Below are positions 26,444 to 36,180 of a stretch of 64,000 nt of DNA, in pieces. A program made the translations under genes and the position numbers. Positions within the stretch are counted from its first letter, which is position 1, and each line of letters opens with the position of its first letter. The DNA is from Trichocoleus sp. (GTDB taxonomy: Bacteria; Cyanobacteriota; Cyanobacteriia; Elainellales; Elainellaceae). The stretch lies in the NCBI GenBank assembly GCA_036702865.1, contig DATNQD010000027.1, positions 310,001-374,000 of the forward strand, in the 5' to 3' direction. The notes beneath the pieces were generated by a model. It was not told where the DNA came from. It did not search any database and worked only from the letters and a program-made list of their open reading frames with translations.

Positions 26444-27114
26444 GATAGGTCTTGCTTTTGCTCCATCCCAAAGCCAACTAACGTCACGATGCTGGGAATT
26501 TCGGTATCGTCTGTGCGGCTGTACGTGACGATCGTCCTAAGCCGCAGGTCAGGTTTGATAAAGCGCATTTGATCGACTGCCACAGAACGACTATAGTAGG
26601 TCGTCATTTCTAGTGTCTGCCGCGTCGGCTGATAGGTAAATCGTCCGGCAATCGCACCTGCTTCTGAGTAACCTTGATCACGTAGATAAAAGCCTTGAAT
26701 AATTTCGCCGGATGGGTCAAGCGGTACTTGTGCGGCAATTGGTAAGGGGAGAGGTTTCAGGTCGGCTGGTTTTTCTAGCACATATTCATCTGGCACAAAT
26801 AGTGCTTTCAGCTGCATCGAGACTTCTTCGCCCGTTTCTGAGCGAGTATCAAAAGCAATCGCAAAACCAAACCAGCTAAGTGGCTCATTTACCAAGCGAT
26901 CAATATCAATTTTAATTCCAGAAAATGCGCCTTCTGGTGTGGATTTGCGCGTGGGTGAGCCAGTTAAAATTACCTGTTTTTCGGTTTGGTCAAGGGTTTG
27001 AGCCTGAAATTCAGTATAAGAGCGTTCAACTTCTCCGGTTAGCACAGAGTGATAGGTTCTTTCTGTTTTCCAAACGCCAGCACAGGCAGTAAAAAAGTCT
27101 TGAAAAGTCAGCAT
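26440..27114 (-). CDS. CpcS/CpeS-like (phycobiliprotein lyase family) protein
   Basis: 224 aa with the lipocalin-like layout of CpcS/CpeS bilin lyases: an opening FQDFFTACAGVWKTERTYHS and a C-terminal GRFTYQPTRQTLEMTTYYSRSVAVDQMRFIKPDLRLRT, which matches the family's barrel end. It is longer than typical CpcS (about 180-200 aa) and diverges in the middle, so it may belong to a side branch without lyase activity. The ATG at 27114 starts the domain; upstream codons to 27165 are probably not used. It overlaps the lipoprotein gene by ATGA, an unusual partner for a bilin lyase. Confidence 0.7.
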   Translation of the reverse strand: MLTFQDFFTACAGVWKTERTYHSVLTGEVERSYTEFQAQTLDQTEKQVILTGSPTRKSTPEGAFSGIKIDIDRLVNEPLSWFGFAIAFDTRSETGEEVSMQLKALFVPDEYVLEKPADLKPLPLPIAAQVPLDPSGEIIQGFYLRDQGYSEAGAIAGRFTYQPTRQTLEMTTYYSRSVAVDQMRFIKPDLRLRTIVTYSRTDDTEIPSIVTLVGFGMEQKQDLS

Positions 27115-27407
27115 TGTTCTTCGCTGAGGGTTAATAAATCTTGAATTACTTCGCTTATCGCTCAATCTATGGACTGTAGCTCCAGTAACGATCGACGCAT
27201 CTTCATCAAATCAGGTTCGATCGATTCCTGCAAGTCAATCAGCATCAGGGATAGGTATACCAAATTACTTTATTTTCGTTATTCCAATTTTTGTTCTTAA
27301 AAATCAAAGGAGTTCCTCTAAACTTTAAATGATTCAGGAATATTGGCAATACATGACAATTCTTTCTTTAAGATGTAGGCAGATTTAGCAAAGGGTCTCG
27401 CGTCAAG

Positions 27408-27782
27408 ATGGATTCACTCCCAGAACAAGTTACAACGTTGCACCTAAAAATTGACGCAATGCATGAAGTTGTTGAGCAATTGAGTAGTCAAACATCTGAG
27501 GTTTTGTTTGCTCTTAAAACAATTTTAGACAGTCGTAATCCACTATTTTATAGCGATAGCAACAGCAGCAAACAGGCACAGTACAACCGCATGATGTCAG
27601 ACAGTGGGCTGGAGCATAAAGATGTTTTGATTGATGTCGTCTATTCTGACCATGATTCTCAAGGAAGCGATCGAAATTTTTCTCCTGAAATTCAAATTCA
27701 GCGGCTTACTGCTCAGCTAACCGCAGCCTACAACCGGATTGCTGCACTTGAAGAACAACTTTTATCTAAACGAATTCATTAA
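27408..27782 (+). CDS. Small coiled-coil protein, unknown
   Basis: 124 residues, no signal or membrane segment. Helical heptad patterns are seen at the N-terminus (VTTLHLKIDAMHEVVEQLSSQTSEVLFALKTIL) and at the C-terminus (EIQIQRLTAQLTAAYNRIAALEEQLLSKR), with a polar linker between. The C-terminal coiled coil suggests dimerisation. I do not recognise a family. Codon usage looks normal but the region is AT-richer than its neighbours. Confidence 0.6.
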   Translation: MDSLPEQVTTLHLKIDAMHEVVEQLSSQTSEVLFALKTILDSRNPLFYSDSNSSKQAQYNRMMSDSGLEHKDVLIDVVYSDHDSQGSDRNFSPEIQIQRLTAQLTAAYNRIAALEEQLLSKRIH

Positions 27783-27889
27783 TTTTTGTTAGAAATTCGT
27801 TGAAGCGCAAAAAAAGCAAGAAAAAGCGATAACTATTGCTTCTTAAGTATTTCCCCAAGATACTTTATTAATTCTGACGATTCTTTGAT

Positions 27890-29011
27890 TCACTGCTGCT
27901 CTTGTTCTGCTGCCAAATGCTCGATCGTGTTGAGCAGTTCTGTCTCTGTCCATCCTTGGTATAAATGGGCAGCAATTGCACAGCCCCCTGCCCCAACTCC
28001 TTCTTTGACATAACCCTGCTCATATGCCCGAAATTGAGCATAGCGAGAAGCTGCAAAGTTTAGCTGCGTTGCCAGCAAAGGCACATCCAGCAGCATTGCT
28101 AAACCCACCGTATCCCCCGTCGGATCTTCTGCAACCCATCTCGTTGTGCCAACCACCACCTGTTGCCGCTGCCAATTAAGCTGATTGGTGTGAGCGATCG
28201 ATTCAGCCAGGGCGTATACTGCCAGCATTTGAGTTCCCCCTGCTAACAGAACCCCACTCGTACGGCTTGCTGCGATCATCATTCCTGCAACAACTGCCTG
28301 CATTGGATCACCCAAAGCTGCAACCACATCCAAAGGGCTAAGAGCTTGAAGAAGCTCCTTTTTTTTGGCGTTTTGCTGCCTTTGTTGCCAGGCAAATAAC
28401 CCCGCACTAACAATCTCCTCTTTCTGAGCGTGATTACAGTCGGGATGGCTGCTGTTAATCTTGCCTGCTACATCCCGCCCTAGACCCGTGAGCACTGCTA
28501 AAGCAGTCGTCGTTCCACCTACAACGCACTCGCCTAAAATCACATAGCTGTTGAGCGTCTGACTTGCCAGCTTTTCGCCCCAGATCAGTCCTTGTTGAAA
28601 CAGGTGGTCTACAACAGATCGATCGATCGCGTTTCCCTGGCTCAAACAGCGAGCAGGCATTCCACCTAAATCAATACAAGGGACCGTTGGCGGTTGGGGC
28701 AACCCAGCATTGAACAGATACAGGGGCAGCTTTTGCTGCTGAATAATTGCTCTGGTAATCAGTGCGGGAGAGGCTCCGGCATTGAGAGGGGGCAGGGGAA
28801 ATGTGGGCTGAGGCTGGACACCCGCATAAAGGAATTCTGCATCCGCAATGGCAGTGTATTGGCGATCGGCAGGGGTTGCGCCAGCTGCAGAAATGCCGGG
28901 AATTAAGCCTGTTTCCGTGAAGCCCAAAACGCAGGCAAAGAGGGGTCTCTGTCCCTGAAACCGCTGAAGCCACTGCTGCCCCTGAGTAAGTTGGGTGTAG
29001 ATTTGGATCAT
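27890..29011 (-). CDS. cobT: Nicotinate-nucleotide-dimethylbenzimidazole phosphoribosyltransferase-type CobT
   Basis: 373 aa, matching the cyanobacterial/archaeal-type CobT group (TIGR00303-like), which activates the lower-ligand base for cobamide synthesis; in cyanobacteria the base is adenine, giving pseudocobalamin. Visible conserved stretches are FTETGLIPGISAAGATP, NAGASP, GECVVGGTTTALAVLTGLG, SPLDVVAALGDPMQAVVAGMMIAAS and GVLLAGGTQM. It is preceded by DUF2232 after 24 nt on the same strand, so the two are co-transcribed. No cobalamin riboswitch signature is evident upstream. Confidence 0.88.
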   Translation of the reverse strand: MIQIYTQLTQGQQWLQRFQGQRPLFACVLGFTETGLIPGISAAGATPADRQYTAIADAEFLYAGVQPQPTFPLPPLNAGASPALITRAIIQQQKLPLYLFNAGLPQPPTVPCIDLGGMPARCLSQGNAIDRSVVDHLFQQGLIWGEKLASQTLNSYVILGECVVGGTTTALAVLTGLGRDVAGKINSSHPDCNHAQKEEIVSAGLFAWQQRQQNAKKKELLQALSPLDVVAALGDPMQAVVAGMMIAASRTSGVLLAGGTQMLAVYALAESIAHTNQLNWQRQQVVVGTTRWVAEDPTGDTVGLAMLLDVPLLATQLNFAASRYAQFRAYEQGYVKEGVGAGGCAIAAHLYQGWTETELLNTIEHLAAEQEQQ

Positions 29012-29035
29012 GAAGGGGAGAGATGAGAGAGAAAA

Positions 29036-29887
29036 TTAATTTTCGTCTAAAAGGACTTGTACCCAGCGGGGCGGGGCGGGGATGGGGTTACCAAGACGTT
29101 GGAGCAGGAGCCAGGCAGCGAGGTGAATTGTAAAGAGATAGATCAAGTCGCTGAGGAGGACGATCGCAATGGTAAAGAGCTGTACGACCGCCAGATTGGT
29201 TTGACCTAAGACTTCAATGCCAACAATGCCCCAATCAACCAAGTAATTGAGCATCCATTGAATCAAATCTGTGATGCGGTTGGTCAAATAGTTCCATAGG
29301 TCTTCGCTAAGGAAGATTGAGAGCAGCCACATCCGAAAGAAGAAGCCAAAAGACGAGATGAGCGTACCGATGGCAATTGACGGCAGCCAGGGCGATCGAC
29401 GGCTCCACATTGCGCCCAGTTGCACACCCAATAGAGCATAAGGCACGCAAAAGAGAATACTGAGATAAGGTCCCATCAGCACTGCTAGCAGCAGCCCAGA
29501 GACAACCGCAGACATCCAAGAGGCGCGTAGACCCCAACGCAAATAGGCTAGAGCGATCGGCACAGGAAACAGAATCCGCATCCAGGGACCAATGCTGAGG
29601 TAATAGCTGACGAGCCAGAGCAGACTGGCAGTACTGGCAAGAAAAGCGGTTTCCACCATCATCAAAGGCGGAGCGGTAATCCTGACGTGCGCTGGTGCTT
29701 GTGGTCCGGTTGCTTCAGGCGCAGTTTTGCTTGGATCAAGTGTCAGGCTTGCCTCAACTTCTGCAAAAGCTTGATCGATGTCCTCATCAGAGGGTTTGGC
29801 ATTGGGCGTTCCATCAGCAGGATGATTTTCAGAATTTTGGTTTGCCTGGTTCGGGTCTGCCGGATTGCCTGCAAAAGATTCGCTCAT
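29036..29887 (-). CDS. DUF2232 family membrane protein
   Basis: 283 aa. A long acidic, Asn/Pro-rich cytoplasmic N-terminus (residues 1-65) precedes about six to seven hydrophobic helices, the layout of DUF2232, a cyanobacterial and plastid family resembling substrate-binding S-components of ECF transporters. Motifs include FPVPIALAYLRWGLRASWMSAVVSGLLL and VPYALLGVQLGAMWSRR. Adjacent cobT makes cobalamin or precursor uptake an appealing guess, but the family's substrate is unknown. Confidence 0.82.
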   Translation of the reverse strand: MSESFAGNPADPNQANQNSENHPADGTPNAKPSDEDIDQAFAEVEASLTLDPSKTAPEATGPQAPAHVRITAPPLMMVETAFLASTASLLWLVSYYLSIGPWMRILFPVPIALAYLRWGLRASWMSAVVSGLLLAVLMGPYLSILFCVPYALLGVQLGAMWSRRSPWLPSIAIGTLISSFGFFFRMWLLSIFLSEDLWNYLTNRITDLIQWMLNYLVDWGIVGIEVLGQTNLAVVQLFTIAIVLLSDLIYLFTIHLAAWLLLQRLGNPIPAPPRWVQVLLDEN

Positions 29888-30015
29888 GCCAACTTATGAA
29901 GAGATCGCAGATCTACTGTATCGCTATCTTGGGCGATCGACATGGAGGCACATAAAGGCGAGCAGAGGATAGGGGGTAGCTGGCAGGAAAATTAACTAAC
30001 CATTCCCGCATTCCT

Positions 30016-31569
30016 TCAATCCTTTATCAGACAACTAAGAGTGGGAATCAGGGAGTGCGCGAGCGTTACGGCATCTACGCCTAATTCGGTACGTTCTTGT
30101 GCAGCGTGGATTCCTGCCTGAGCGTGCCACCAGGTTGCACTACAAACCATTGATTCGATCGGCGTATCTCGCATTAAGCCCTGAGCAATTAAGCCACCCA
30201 TGAGGCCTGTCAGAACGTCGCCGCTACCGCCTCTTGCAAGCGCAGGGGTACTGTCCGGGTTGAGCCACACCTGACCCTGAGCATTCGCAATTGCGGTTCT
30301 TGCGCCTTTGAGCAGGACGATCGCTCGACTCATTTTTGCGGCTGATTGAACTGCCAGAATCCGATCACTCTGGTCAATTTCTGGAAAAAGACGTTTGAAT
30401 TCGCCGCTGTGAGGGGTGAGGATAGTGGGAGCCGATCGCTGCTGGAGGGTGGGCAAGGTTCCCAGGTTTGCCAGACTATTGAGTCCATCTGCATCCAAAA
30501 TGAGGGGCTGTGAACTATCAAGAACCTGTTGCACGATCGGTTGAGCTTGAGGAGTCAGCCCAGGACCACAGGCGATCACTTGATATTTAGCAAGATCGAC
30601 GTCGGGGGGTAGTGCAGCGATGGCTCCGGTTGAATCTTCGGGGCAACCCAGAATCAGAGCATCTGGTAGCGCAGCGATGAGCAAAGGCTTCAGGGATTCG
30701 GGAACGGCGATCGAGAGCATTCCGACTCCACTCGATCGAGCTGCTAAACCTGCGAGAAGGGCGGCTCCTGAGAAGCGACGTGAACCACAAATTAACAGCA
30801 GATGTCCTTGCTTATATTTGTGGGTTGAAGTCGGGCGAGGCAGTGGCAGGAAGCCGATCGCCATGGCGGATGTGATGCGCTGAATGGTGGGTGATTTGCC
30901 CAAAACGGCTTGGATATCCGTTAGCGGTAGCCCAAAGTCAATCAGTTCAGTCTTTCCCAGATAGGCAAGTGCCTTCTCCTGGAGGAAAGCTTGTTTCCAA
31001 AGCCCTAAGCAGAAGGTGCGATCAGCACGAATTGCTGTGCCTAGAACCTCTCCTGTATCGGTTTGCAGCCCAGAAGGAAGGTCGATGCTAACGATCGGTT
31101 GGGCAAGCTGATTGATCTGATTGATGGCAGCGGCAATCTCTCCTTCCAGCGATCGGGTCAAGCCAAAGCCAAAGAGCCCGTCAATTAAAAGGTCACAGGT
31201 TTGTAGGGCTGTCGGGTCTGAAAATTGCAGCACACCCAGACTGGTGACATATTGAGCATGACTGGCAGTTAAATCTTTCAGCTTCGAGAAAGGCTGATAG
31301 CACAGCACTTCATAGCCGTTGAGGTGCAGTTCTCTGGCAACGACTAAAGCATCACCGCCATTGTGCCCGGGCCCAACCAATACACCAACCCGAGGCGATC
31401 GACTACGAGGATATTGTGCCTGAAATCTCTGAGTCAAAAGCCCTGCAACTTTTTCCATCAATGCCGCAACTGGCATTCCAGCAGCAAAAACTCGTTCCTC
31501 GATCTGGCGCATTTCGGCTGCGGTGACAACAAATTGCTGAAGGTGAGATCGGTTCAGTGGCTCCATCAT
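30016..31569 (-). CDS. nnr: Bifunctional NAD(P)H-hydrate epimerase/ADP-dependent dehydratase
   Basis: 517 aa, two domains. The N-terminal YjeF_N epimerase domain (about 15-220) has EMRQIEERVFAAGMPVAALMEKVAG and GPGHNGGDALVVAREL. The C-terminal ribokinase-like dehydratase domain has LLICGSRRFSGAALLAGLAA, LILDADGLNSLA, ILTPHSGEFKRL and the GGSGDVLTGLMGGLIAQG ATP/ADP site. Together they repair hydrated NAD(P)H. Tandem ATGs at 31569/31566 are the likely start; a longer in-frame extension to 31632 encodes unrelated-looking sequence. It lies 128 nt upstream of DUF2232. Confidence 0.94.
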   Translation of the reverse strand: MMEPLNRSHLQQFVVTAAEMRQIEERVFAAGMPVAALMEKVAGLLTQRFQAQYPRSRSPRVGVLVGPGHNGGDALVVARELHLNGYEVLCYQPFSKLKDLTASHAQYVTSLGVLQFSDPTALQTCDLLIDGLFGFGLTRSLEGEIAAAINQINQLAQPIVSIDLPSGLQTDTGEVLGTAIRADRTFCLGLWKQAFLQEKALAYLGKTELIDFGLPLTDIQAVLGKSPTIQRITSAMAIGFLPLPRPTSTHKYKQGHLLLICGSRRFSGAALLAGLAARSSGVGMLSIAVPESLKPLLIAALPDALILGCPEDSTGAIAALPPDVDLAKYQVIACGPGLTPQAQPIVQQVLDSSQPLILDADGLNSLANLGTLPTLQQRSAPTILTPHSGEFKRLFPEIDQSDRILAVQSAAKMSRAIVLLKGARTAIANAQGQVWLNPDSTPALARGGSGDVLTGLMGGLIAQGLMRDTPIESMVCSATWWHAQAGIHAAQERTELGVDAVTLAHSLIPTLSCLIKD

Positions 31570-31643
31570 TTGATTTAGGTCTAGGCTTGGAAAGCAGTGT
31601 AGCGTGATCCAAAACAGGCTTACGTCTATCAAGGGGAATTGGG

Positions 31644-32024
31644 ATGAACATCGATCGTCTGGATCACCTTGTTTTGACTGTCCAAAATCTTGAGGCGACC
31701 TGCGAGTTTTATACTCAAATTTTGGGAATGGAATGCATTACTTTTGGCAACAATCGAAAGGCACTTCGGTTCGGCAACCAGAAGATCAACTTGCATCAAG
31801 CAGGCAAAGAATTTGAGCCAAAAGCATTGTTTCCTGCGCCTGGTTCCGCTGATTTGTGCTTCATCACGTTGACTCCTTTAAGTGAAGTAATCCAGCATCT
31901 TAATTCACACAGCATTGTGATTGAAGCAGGTATCGTCCAACGAACCGGAGCGATCGGCTCGATTGCTTCAATTTATATTCGTGACCCAGACGGAAATTTG
32001 CTCGAAATTGCAAATCAGCTTTAG
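31644..32024 (+). CDS. VOC superfamily protein (glyoxalase-like)
   Basis: 126 aa, single VOC domain pair. Metal-ligand candidates are H8 in RLDHLVLTV, H51 in KINLHQ and E121 in DPDGNLLEIANQL, the standard pattern of glyoxalase I and thiol transferases. FYTQILGMECITFGNNRKALRFG is the usual second strand-helix unit. It is divergent from nnr with a 74-nt gap. Similar proteins are annotated as lactoylglutathione lyases or fosfomycin-resistance relatives; substrate not resolved. Confidence 0.88.
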   Translation: MNIDRLDHLVLTVQNLEATCEFYTQILGMECITFGNNRKALRFGNQKINLHQAGKEFEPKALFPAPGSADLCFITLTPLSEVIQHLNSHSIVIEAGIVQRTGAIGSIASIYIRDPDGNLLEIANQL

Positions 32025-32155
32025 CGGCTAATTGAGCAGAACATAAAAAGAATAAAGATTGCTCAAACTTTAGCTCTTTTGGAATGGCAAGTTTTCTGCT
32101 GACAATCCCAGTTAATTGTTCTTGGTTGATTGTTCCTCATATCAGCTAGATTCAG

Positions 32156-34069
32156 TTATTTAGGACGAGCTGCATCGTTCAAAATTTCTACATTCAACCT
32201 GTAGAGTGGCTTTTGGCTAGTGTCTCTCAGTTTTTCCATGCCAGAAGCAATCAAAACAAACCTTGCCTCATAGGTGCCTGCTTTGCGAGGAAAATTGATC
32301 TTGCCGATCGCTTCAACGGTTTGTCCTGGCTGAATATTGCCCGAAACAAAGATTGCGTTGGAATTGGGAAGCTTGACGCGTTTTCCGGACTTGTTATAGA
32401 ACAAAACGCGCATTCTCGTCTCGCCAAGTTCTATCATCCCGTTTTCATAGCCATACCATTCTGACTGCCCCGTATTCTTAACCTGGAGCCGTAAAATCCG
32501 GCGGTAATTTTGGGCGATTTTCAGGGTTCCATCAATCGGTTCGATCGTTCCGTCACGTTTAATCCATTCAATGCGATCGATTGTTCCAGCTAGATTTTGA
32601 GCATAGGTTTCTGGATCATCAATGGGGTGATGAATTCGAGCCAAAAAATTACGAGTATGTCGTTCAATCTGGCTGTCGCGAATTTGCCATAATCGATCGG
32701 GTTGATTGATCAGCGGAATTGGCACATTGCCCCAATCTGTCTTCGTGGATGCACCAACCATTTGCACAAAGGTTGAGAGTAAAAGCAAAGCCAGAAAGGA
32801 GGAAAAAATCAGACGATCGATGAATTGTTTGCGAGTAGTGACCCACTGAACGATCTCATCAAGACAATAGGCAACTAACAAGCAGAGAACAGGCACAATA
32901 TCAGTCAGAAATCTGGCACCAAATGAGTCGCTGCCACCTGTCCAGGGAGCATAGAAGCAGTAATGGAAGAACAGCCCAACGCAGGCAAAGGTCAGACAAA
33001 GGATTAGCTGCTCATCTTTTCCAGCACGTCGCTTAAAGACTAAATAAGCTCCAGGAAATGCAAACAGCAAAACAGGTGAAAAGGCAAAAATTCCATCACT
33101 GGGGCTAATTAACTGACCAAAAAAAGCTTCTGTGAAATAAGAAGGTGAAAGTCGATAACCCGATGCCCCAGAGTCAAATTGCTGGCTATACCCTCCGCCC
33201 GTCAAACCTTTCAGCCCAAAAAAGTAAATATTCCAGGCGAAATTGATTAAAACCGTGGGTAACCCTAGCAGAAAAAAGCGAGCCTCTTTGCGATAAGCAT
33301 AAATCACAAAGACAAATGCAGCAGCAGAAAATATGCTACTGGTTAAACGGACGCCAGGTAATATGCCACAGAAAACACCTGCCAAGAGCAGCATTAATGT
33401 TCGACGTTTTTCCCGCAATCGATCGGCTTTGAACAAGCAGAAAACAATACTGATGACGAGCAGGTTAGAAACCGTATGTTGCCGAATATCCTGAGAGCAG
33501 AGTGCCCAGGTAGAAGTTGCAAAAGCAAAAAGAAATGTAGCGATTAAAGCGGTTGCTTGCTGAAATTTAAGGCGAACGATGAGATAAAAGATGACGACAG
33601 AAAAAGCACTACAAATACTTGCAGCTAGCTTTCCAAAACCCTTACGATAAAGTTCAAAACTTTGGTTAGTTAGGTTTAGCAGGTCAACTGGATTCCCAGT
33701 CGTGAGGGTTTGGAAAAATGCAGTAATCTTTAGACTAATAAAGAAAACAAAATAGAGTGGAAACGTAATGAGGACTGAACCGATCGGATAAGTGGAGGTT
33801 AAATGTCCGTTGGGAGCTTCTGTAAAGAAATAGGGTGTGTCGTCGCTGATGCGGTAGAAATAGCTGCCTCGAAAGTTATCTAGATTGAGCGAGTGGTTCT
33901 GTAGCCAGTTCAGCGCTTGAATCGTTGTTGGGATATTGTCATTAGAAGCAAGTGAAGTGATGTCATTGCTGAGATATACAAAAAGACAGACCCCAAACAG
34001 CAAAATTGAGGTTGCGGCTTGAGGTCTTTGAGTGATTAGAAATCGAAGTTTTTTAAGAAGCGTTTTCAC
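32156..34069 (-). CDS. Polytopic glycosyltransferase-like membrane protein (GT-C type)
   Basis: 637 aa. Ten or more hydrophobic helices fill residues 15-430, beginning ATSILLFGVCLFVYLSND, followed by a soluble extracytoplasmic domain (about 470-637) with a beta-sandwich look (LRILRLQVKNTGQSEWYGYENGMIELGETRMRV). The architecture fits GT-C lipid-linked sugar transferases of the PMT/ArnT group. It starts with GTG at 34069, 9 nt after the stop of a GT2 gene that could make the polyprenyl-phosphate sugar it uses. That pairing is typical of surface glycan decoration systems. Confidence 0.75.
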   Translation of the reverse strand: MKTLLKKLRFLITQRPQAATSILLFGVCLFVYLSNDITSLASNDNIPTTIQALNWLQNHSLNLDNFRGSYFYRISDDTPYFFTEAPNGHLTSTYPIGSVLITFPLYFVFFISLKITAFFQTLTTGNPVDLLNLTNQSFELYRKGFGKLAASICSAFSVVIFYLIVRLKFQQATALIATFLFAFATSTWALCSQDIRQHTVSNLLVISIVFCLFKADRLREKRRTLMLLLAGVFCGILPGVRLTSSIFSAAAFVFVIYAYRKEARFFLLGLPTVLINFAWNIYFFGLKGLTGGGYSQQFDSGASGYRLSPSYFTEAFFGQLISPSDGIFAFSPVLLFAFPGAYLVFKRRAGKDEQLILCLTFACVGLFFHYCFYAPWTGGSDSFGARFLTDIVPVLCLLVAYCLDEIVQWVTTRKQFIDRLIFSSFLALLLLSTFVQMVGASTKTDWGNVPIPLINQPDRLWQIRDSQIERHTRNFLARIHHPIDDPETYAQNLAGTIDRIEWIKRDGTIEPIDGTLKIAQNYRRILRLQVKNTGQSEWYGYENGMIELGETRMRVLFYNKSGKRVKLPNSNAIFVSGNIQPGQTVEAIGKINFPRKAGTYEARFVLIASGMEKLRDTSQKPLYRLNVEILNDAARPK

Positions 34070-34078
34070 TGCTGAACC

Positions 34079-34768
34079 CTAGCGAAAGAGGTTGTATTTA
34101 AAGATGCAATAGATGGCTCTAAATCCGTCTTTCCAACCAATTTTCTTGCCTTCCTTGTAAGTTCGACCGTAGTAAGAAATGCCAACTTCATAAATCCGAC
34201 AATCAAGCTTTGAAACTTTTGCCGTAATCTCTGGCTCAAATCCAAAGCGATTTTCCTCAATCCGAATTGATTGAATAATTTCTCGACGGAATGCTTTATA
34301 ACAGGTTTCCATATCCGTCAGGTTAATGTTGGTAAACATATTGGAAAGCGTTGTCAAAAACTTGTTTCCAATCATGTGCCAGAAGTAAACAACCCGGTGT
34401 GGACGACCCCCGGCAAAGCGCGACCCAAAGACAACATCTGCTTTGTTATCCATGATGGGAGCAATGAGGTAGGGGTATTCTTGGGGGTCATATTCCAGGT
34501 CTGCGTCTTGAACGATGACAATATCCCCTGTTGCTGCTGTAAAGCCAGTGCGTAGGGCTGCCCCTTTACCACGGTTTCTAGGATGATAAATTACCTGATC
34601 GACGAGCGGCTCGATACTCGATCGCAAAACATCCCTCGTTCCATCGGTTGAACAATCATCAACAACAATAATCTCAATGTTTCGCACGGGCGATTCTTTG
34701 ACGGCTTGCACCACTTGACCGATCGTGCCAAGTTCGTTGAAACAGGGAATTACAACAGATAACTTCAT
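34079..34768 (-). CDS. Family 2 glycosyltransferase, dolichyl/polyprenyl-phosphate hexose synthase type
   Basis: 229 aa. [16 protein letters not shown] starts the GT-A fold; [10 protein letters not shown], the DxD-like [13 protein letters not shown] and [10 protein letters not shown] are the DPM1-like motifs, with the later [13 protein letters not shown]. There is no C-terminal membrane domain, so it is the short soluble form that transfers a hexose from a nucleotide sugar to a polyprenyl phosphate at the membrane. It sits 9 nt upstream of the polytopic transferase gene and is probably its donor-forming partner. Confidence 0.9.
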   Translation of the reverse strand: MKLSVVIPCFNELGTIGQVVQAVKESPVRNIEIIVVDDCSTDGTRDVLRSSIEPLVDQVIYHPRNRGKGAALRTGFTAATGDIVIVQDADLEYDPQEYPYLIAPIMDNKADVVFGSRFAGGRPHRVVYFWHMIGNKFLTTLSNMFTNINLTDMETCYKAFRREIIQSIRIEENRFGFEPEITAKVSKLDCRIYEVGISYYGRTYKEGKKIGWKDGFRAIYCIFKYNLFR

Positions 34769-35028
34769 TGAGCCAATGTCCTGTCTTTTGCAGAATTAAG
34801 CAGCAGTTCTAAATTGAGCTTGCGTTCAGCAGAATGAAATCTAGGCAGAGATTAGGCAAACAGGTGAACTTATCGAACAGCTGGAATAAAAACCTGACAA
34901 AGAGTTCTTACGCTTAAGTCGATTAAGATTTTGTAAAGTTTAGAGGGAATAATATCATGTCTTTGCCATCGTCAAAATTTTTGGCTGCGCCCTCCTCCCC
35001 ACTGCTCTGATGTTTATGCAGATTTTTT

Positions 35029-36072
35029 ATGCAGATCCAGATCGAAACCTTTACCGTCCATAAACGGGTTCCTCTGACCATCAGCCGAGGGACAACTGCA
35101 CAAACCACCAATGTTTGGGTCAAAGTTCGAGAAGACGATGTGGAAGGGTGGGGCGAAGCTTCTCCGTTTTCAGTGGGTGCTGTTCCCCAAACGACGGCAG
35201 CGATCGTTGCTCAGTTCCAAGCTCTAATTCCGCAGCTAGAGCTATTTACTCCGTTCGATCGCCAGCCGATTGAACAACTGTTGAGCCAGATGGATCTACC
35301 TTCTGCGGTGCAAACTGCCCTCGACTTAGCCCTGCATGATTGGCTTGGCAAACGCATCGGCTTACCCCTCTGGCAACTCTGGGGACTCGATCGCCGCCGA
35401 ATTGTGCCGACTTCTGTAACGATCGGCATTAGTTCGCCGGAAGCAGCAAAACAGCGAATGCTCCAGTGGCTAGAAGTGATACCTGCGAAAGCAGTCAAGG
35501 TGAAACTCGGGAGTCCGGCAGGCATCGTTGCAGATCAAGCGATGTTGCAGGCAGTGCAGTCTGTCGCGCCACGTGATGCCAAGTTCAGCATTGATGCCAA
35601 TGGGGGATGGAGCTTGAAAGATGCGATCGAGATGAGCTACTGGCTTGCCGATCAAGGTGTCACTTACATTGAGCAACCCCTCGCCGCCGGACAAGAAGCC
35701 GACTTACCCCAACTCTATAGAGCCTCCCCGCTGCCCGTTTTTGTAGACGAAAGTTGCTTTACCAGTCGTGATATTTTGCCCCTTGCCGATCGCGTGCATG
35801 GTATCAACATCAAGCTCATGAAGTCAGGCGGGTTGAGCGAAGCAATGCGAATGGTTCACACCGCAAAAGCCTGTGGTTTACAGGTTATGTTTGGCTGCTA
35901 CTCTGACAGCGCCCTTGCCAATACTGCCGCTGCTCACCTGTCTCCCCTGGCAGACCACCTTGATCTCGATAGCCACTTAAACCTGAAAGATGACCCCTTT
36001 ACAGGCGCATTGATTCAGGAAGGCTGCTTGATTCCAGGCGATCGAGCCGGGTTAGGTGTGGTTTGCCAGTGA
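35029..36072 (+). CDS. Enolase-superfamily dipeptide epimerase / N-acyl amino acid racemase-like
   Basis: 347 aa. A muconate-lactonising-type member of the enolase superfamily: catalytic Lys pair in AVKVKLG, metal ligands in SIDANGGW, YIEQP and VFVDESC, and the second Lys in INIKLMKSGG. The C-terminal LDLDSHLNL is the DxD motif seen in dipeptide epimerases. Such enzymes epimerise L-Ala-D-Glu in murein recycling; the DgcA branch racemises N-acetyl-D-glutamate and pairs with a DUF1611 gene, as found here 108 nt downstream. Confidence 0.88.
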   Translation: MQIQIETFTVHKRVPLTISRGTTAQTTNVWVKVREDDVEGWGEASPFSVGAVPQTTAAIVAQFQALIPQLELFTPFDRQPIEQLLSQMDLPSAVQTALDLALHDWLGKRIGLPLWQLWGLDRRRIVPTSVTIGISSPEAAKQRMLQWLEVIPAKAVKVKLGSPAGIVADQAMLQAVQSVAPRDAKFSIDANGGWSLKDAIEMSYWLADQGVTYIEQPLAAGQEADLPQLYRASPLPVFVDESCFTSRDILPLADRVHGINIKLMKSGGLSEAMRMVHTAKACGLQVMFGCYSDSALANTAAAHLSPLADHLDLDSHLNLKDDPFTGALIQEGCLIPGDRAGLGVVCQ

Positions 36073-36180
36073 TCACTGAACCCCAAATAACAAAATTAAT
36101 CCTCTGCTACATTGCTTTTTCACGGGGAGCGGTAGACTCGGAACAGAATCCCTAGACCGATCGCCCCTTCCCACCCTGCT

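Noticed and set aside
27217-27240. GGTTCGATCGATTCC resembling a tRNA T-loop
   Set aside because: No acceptor or anticodon stem can be folded around it; it is a HIP1-type sequence.
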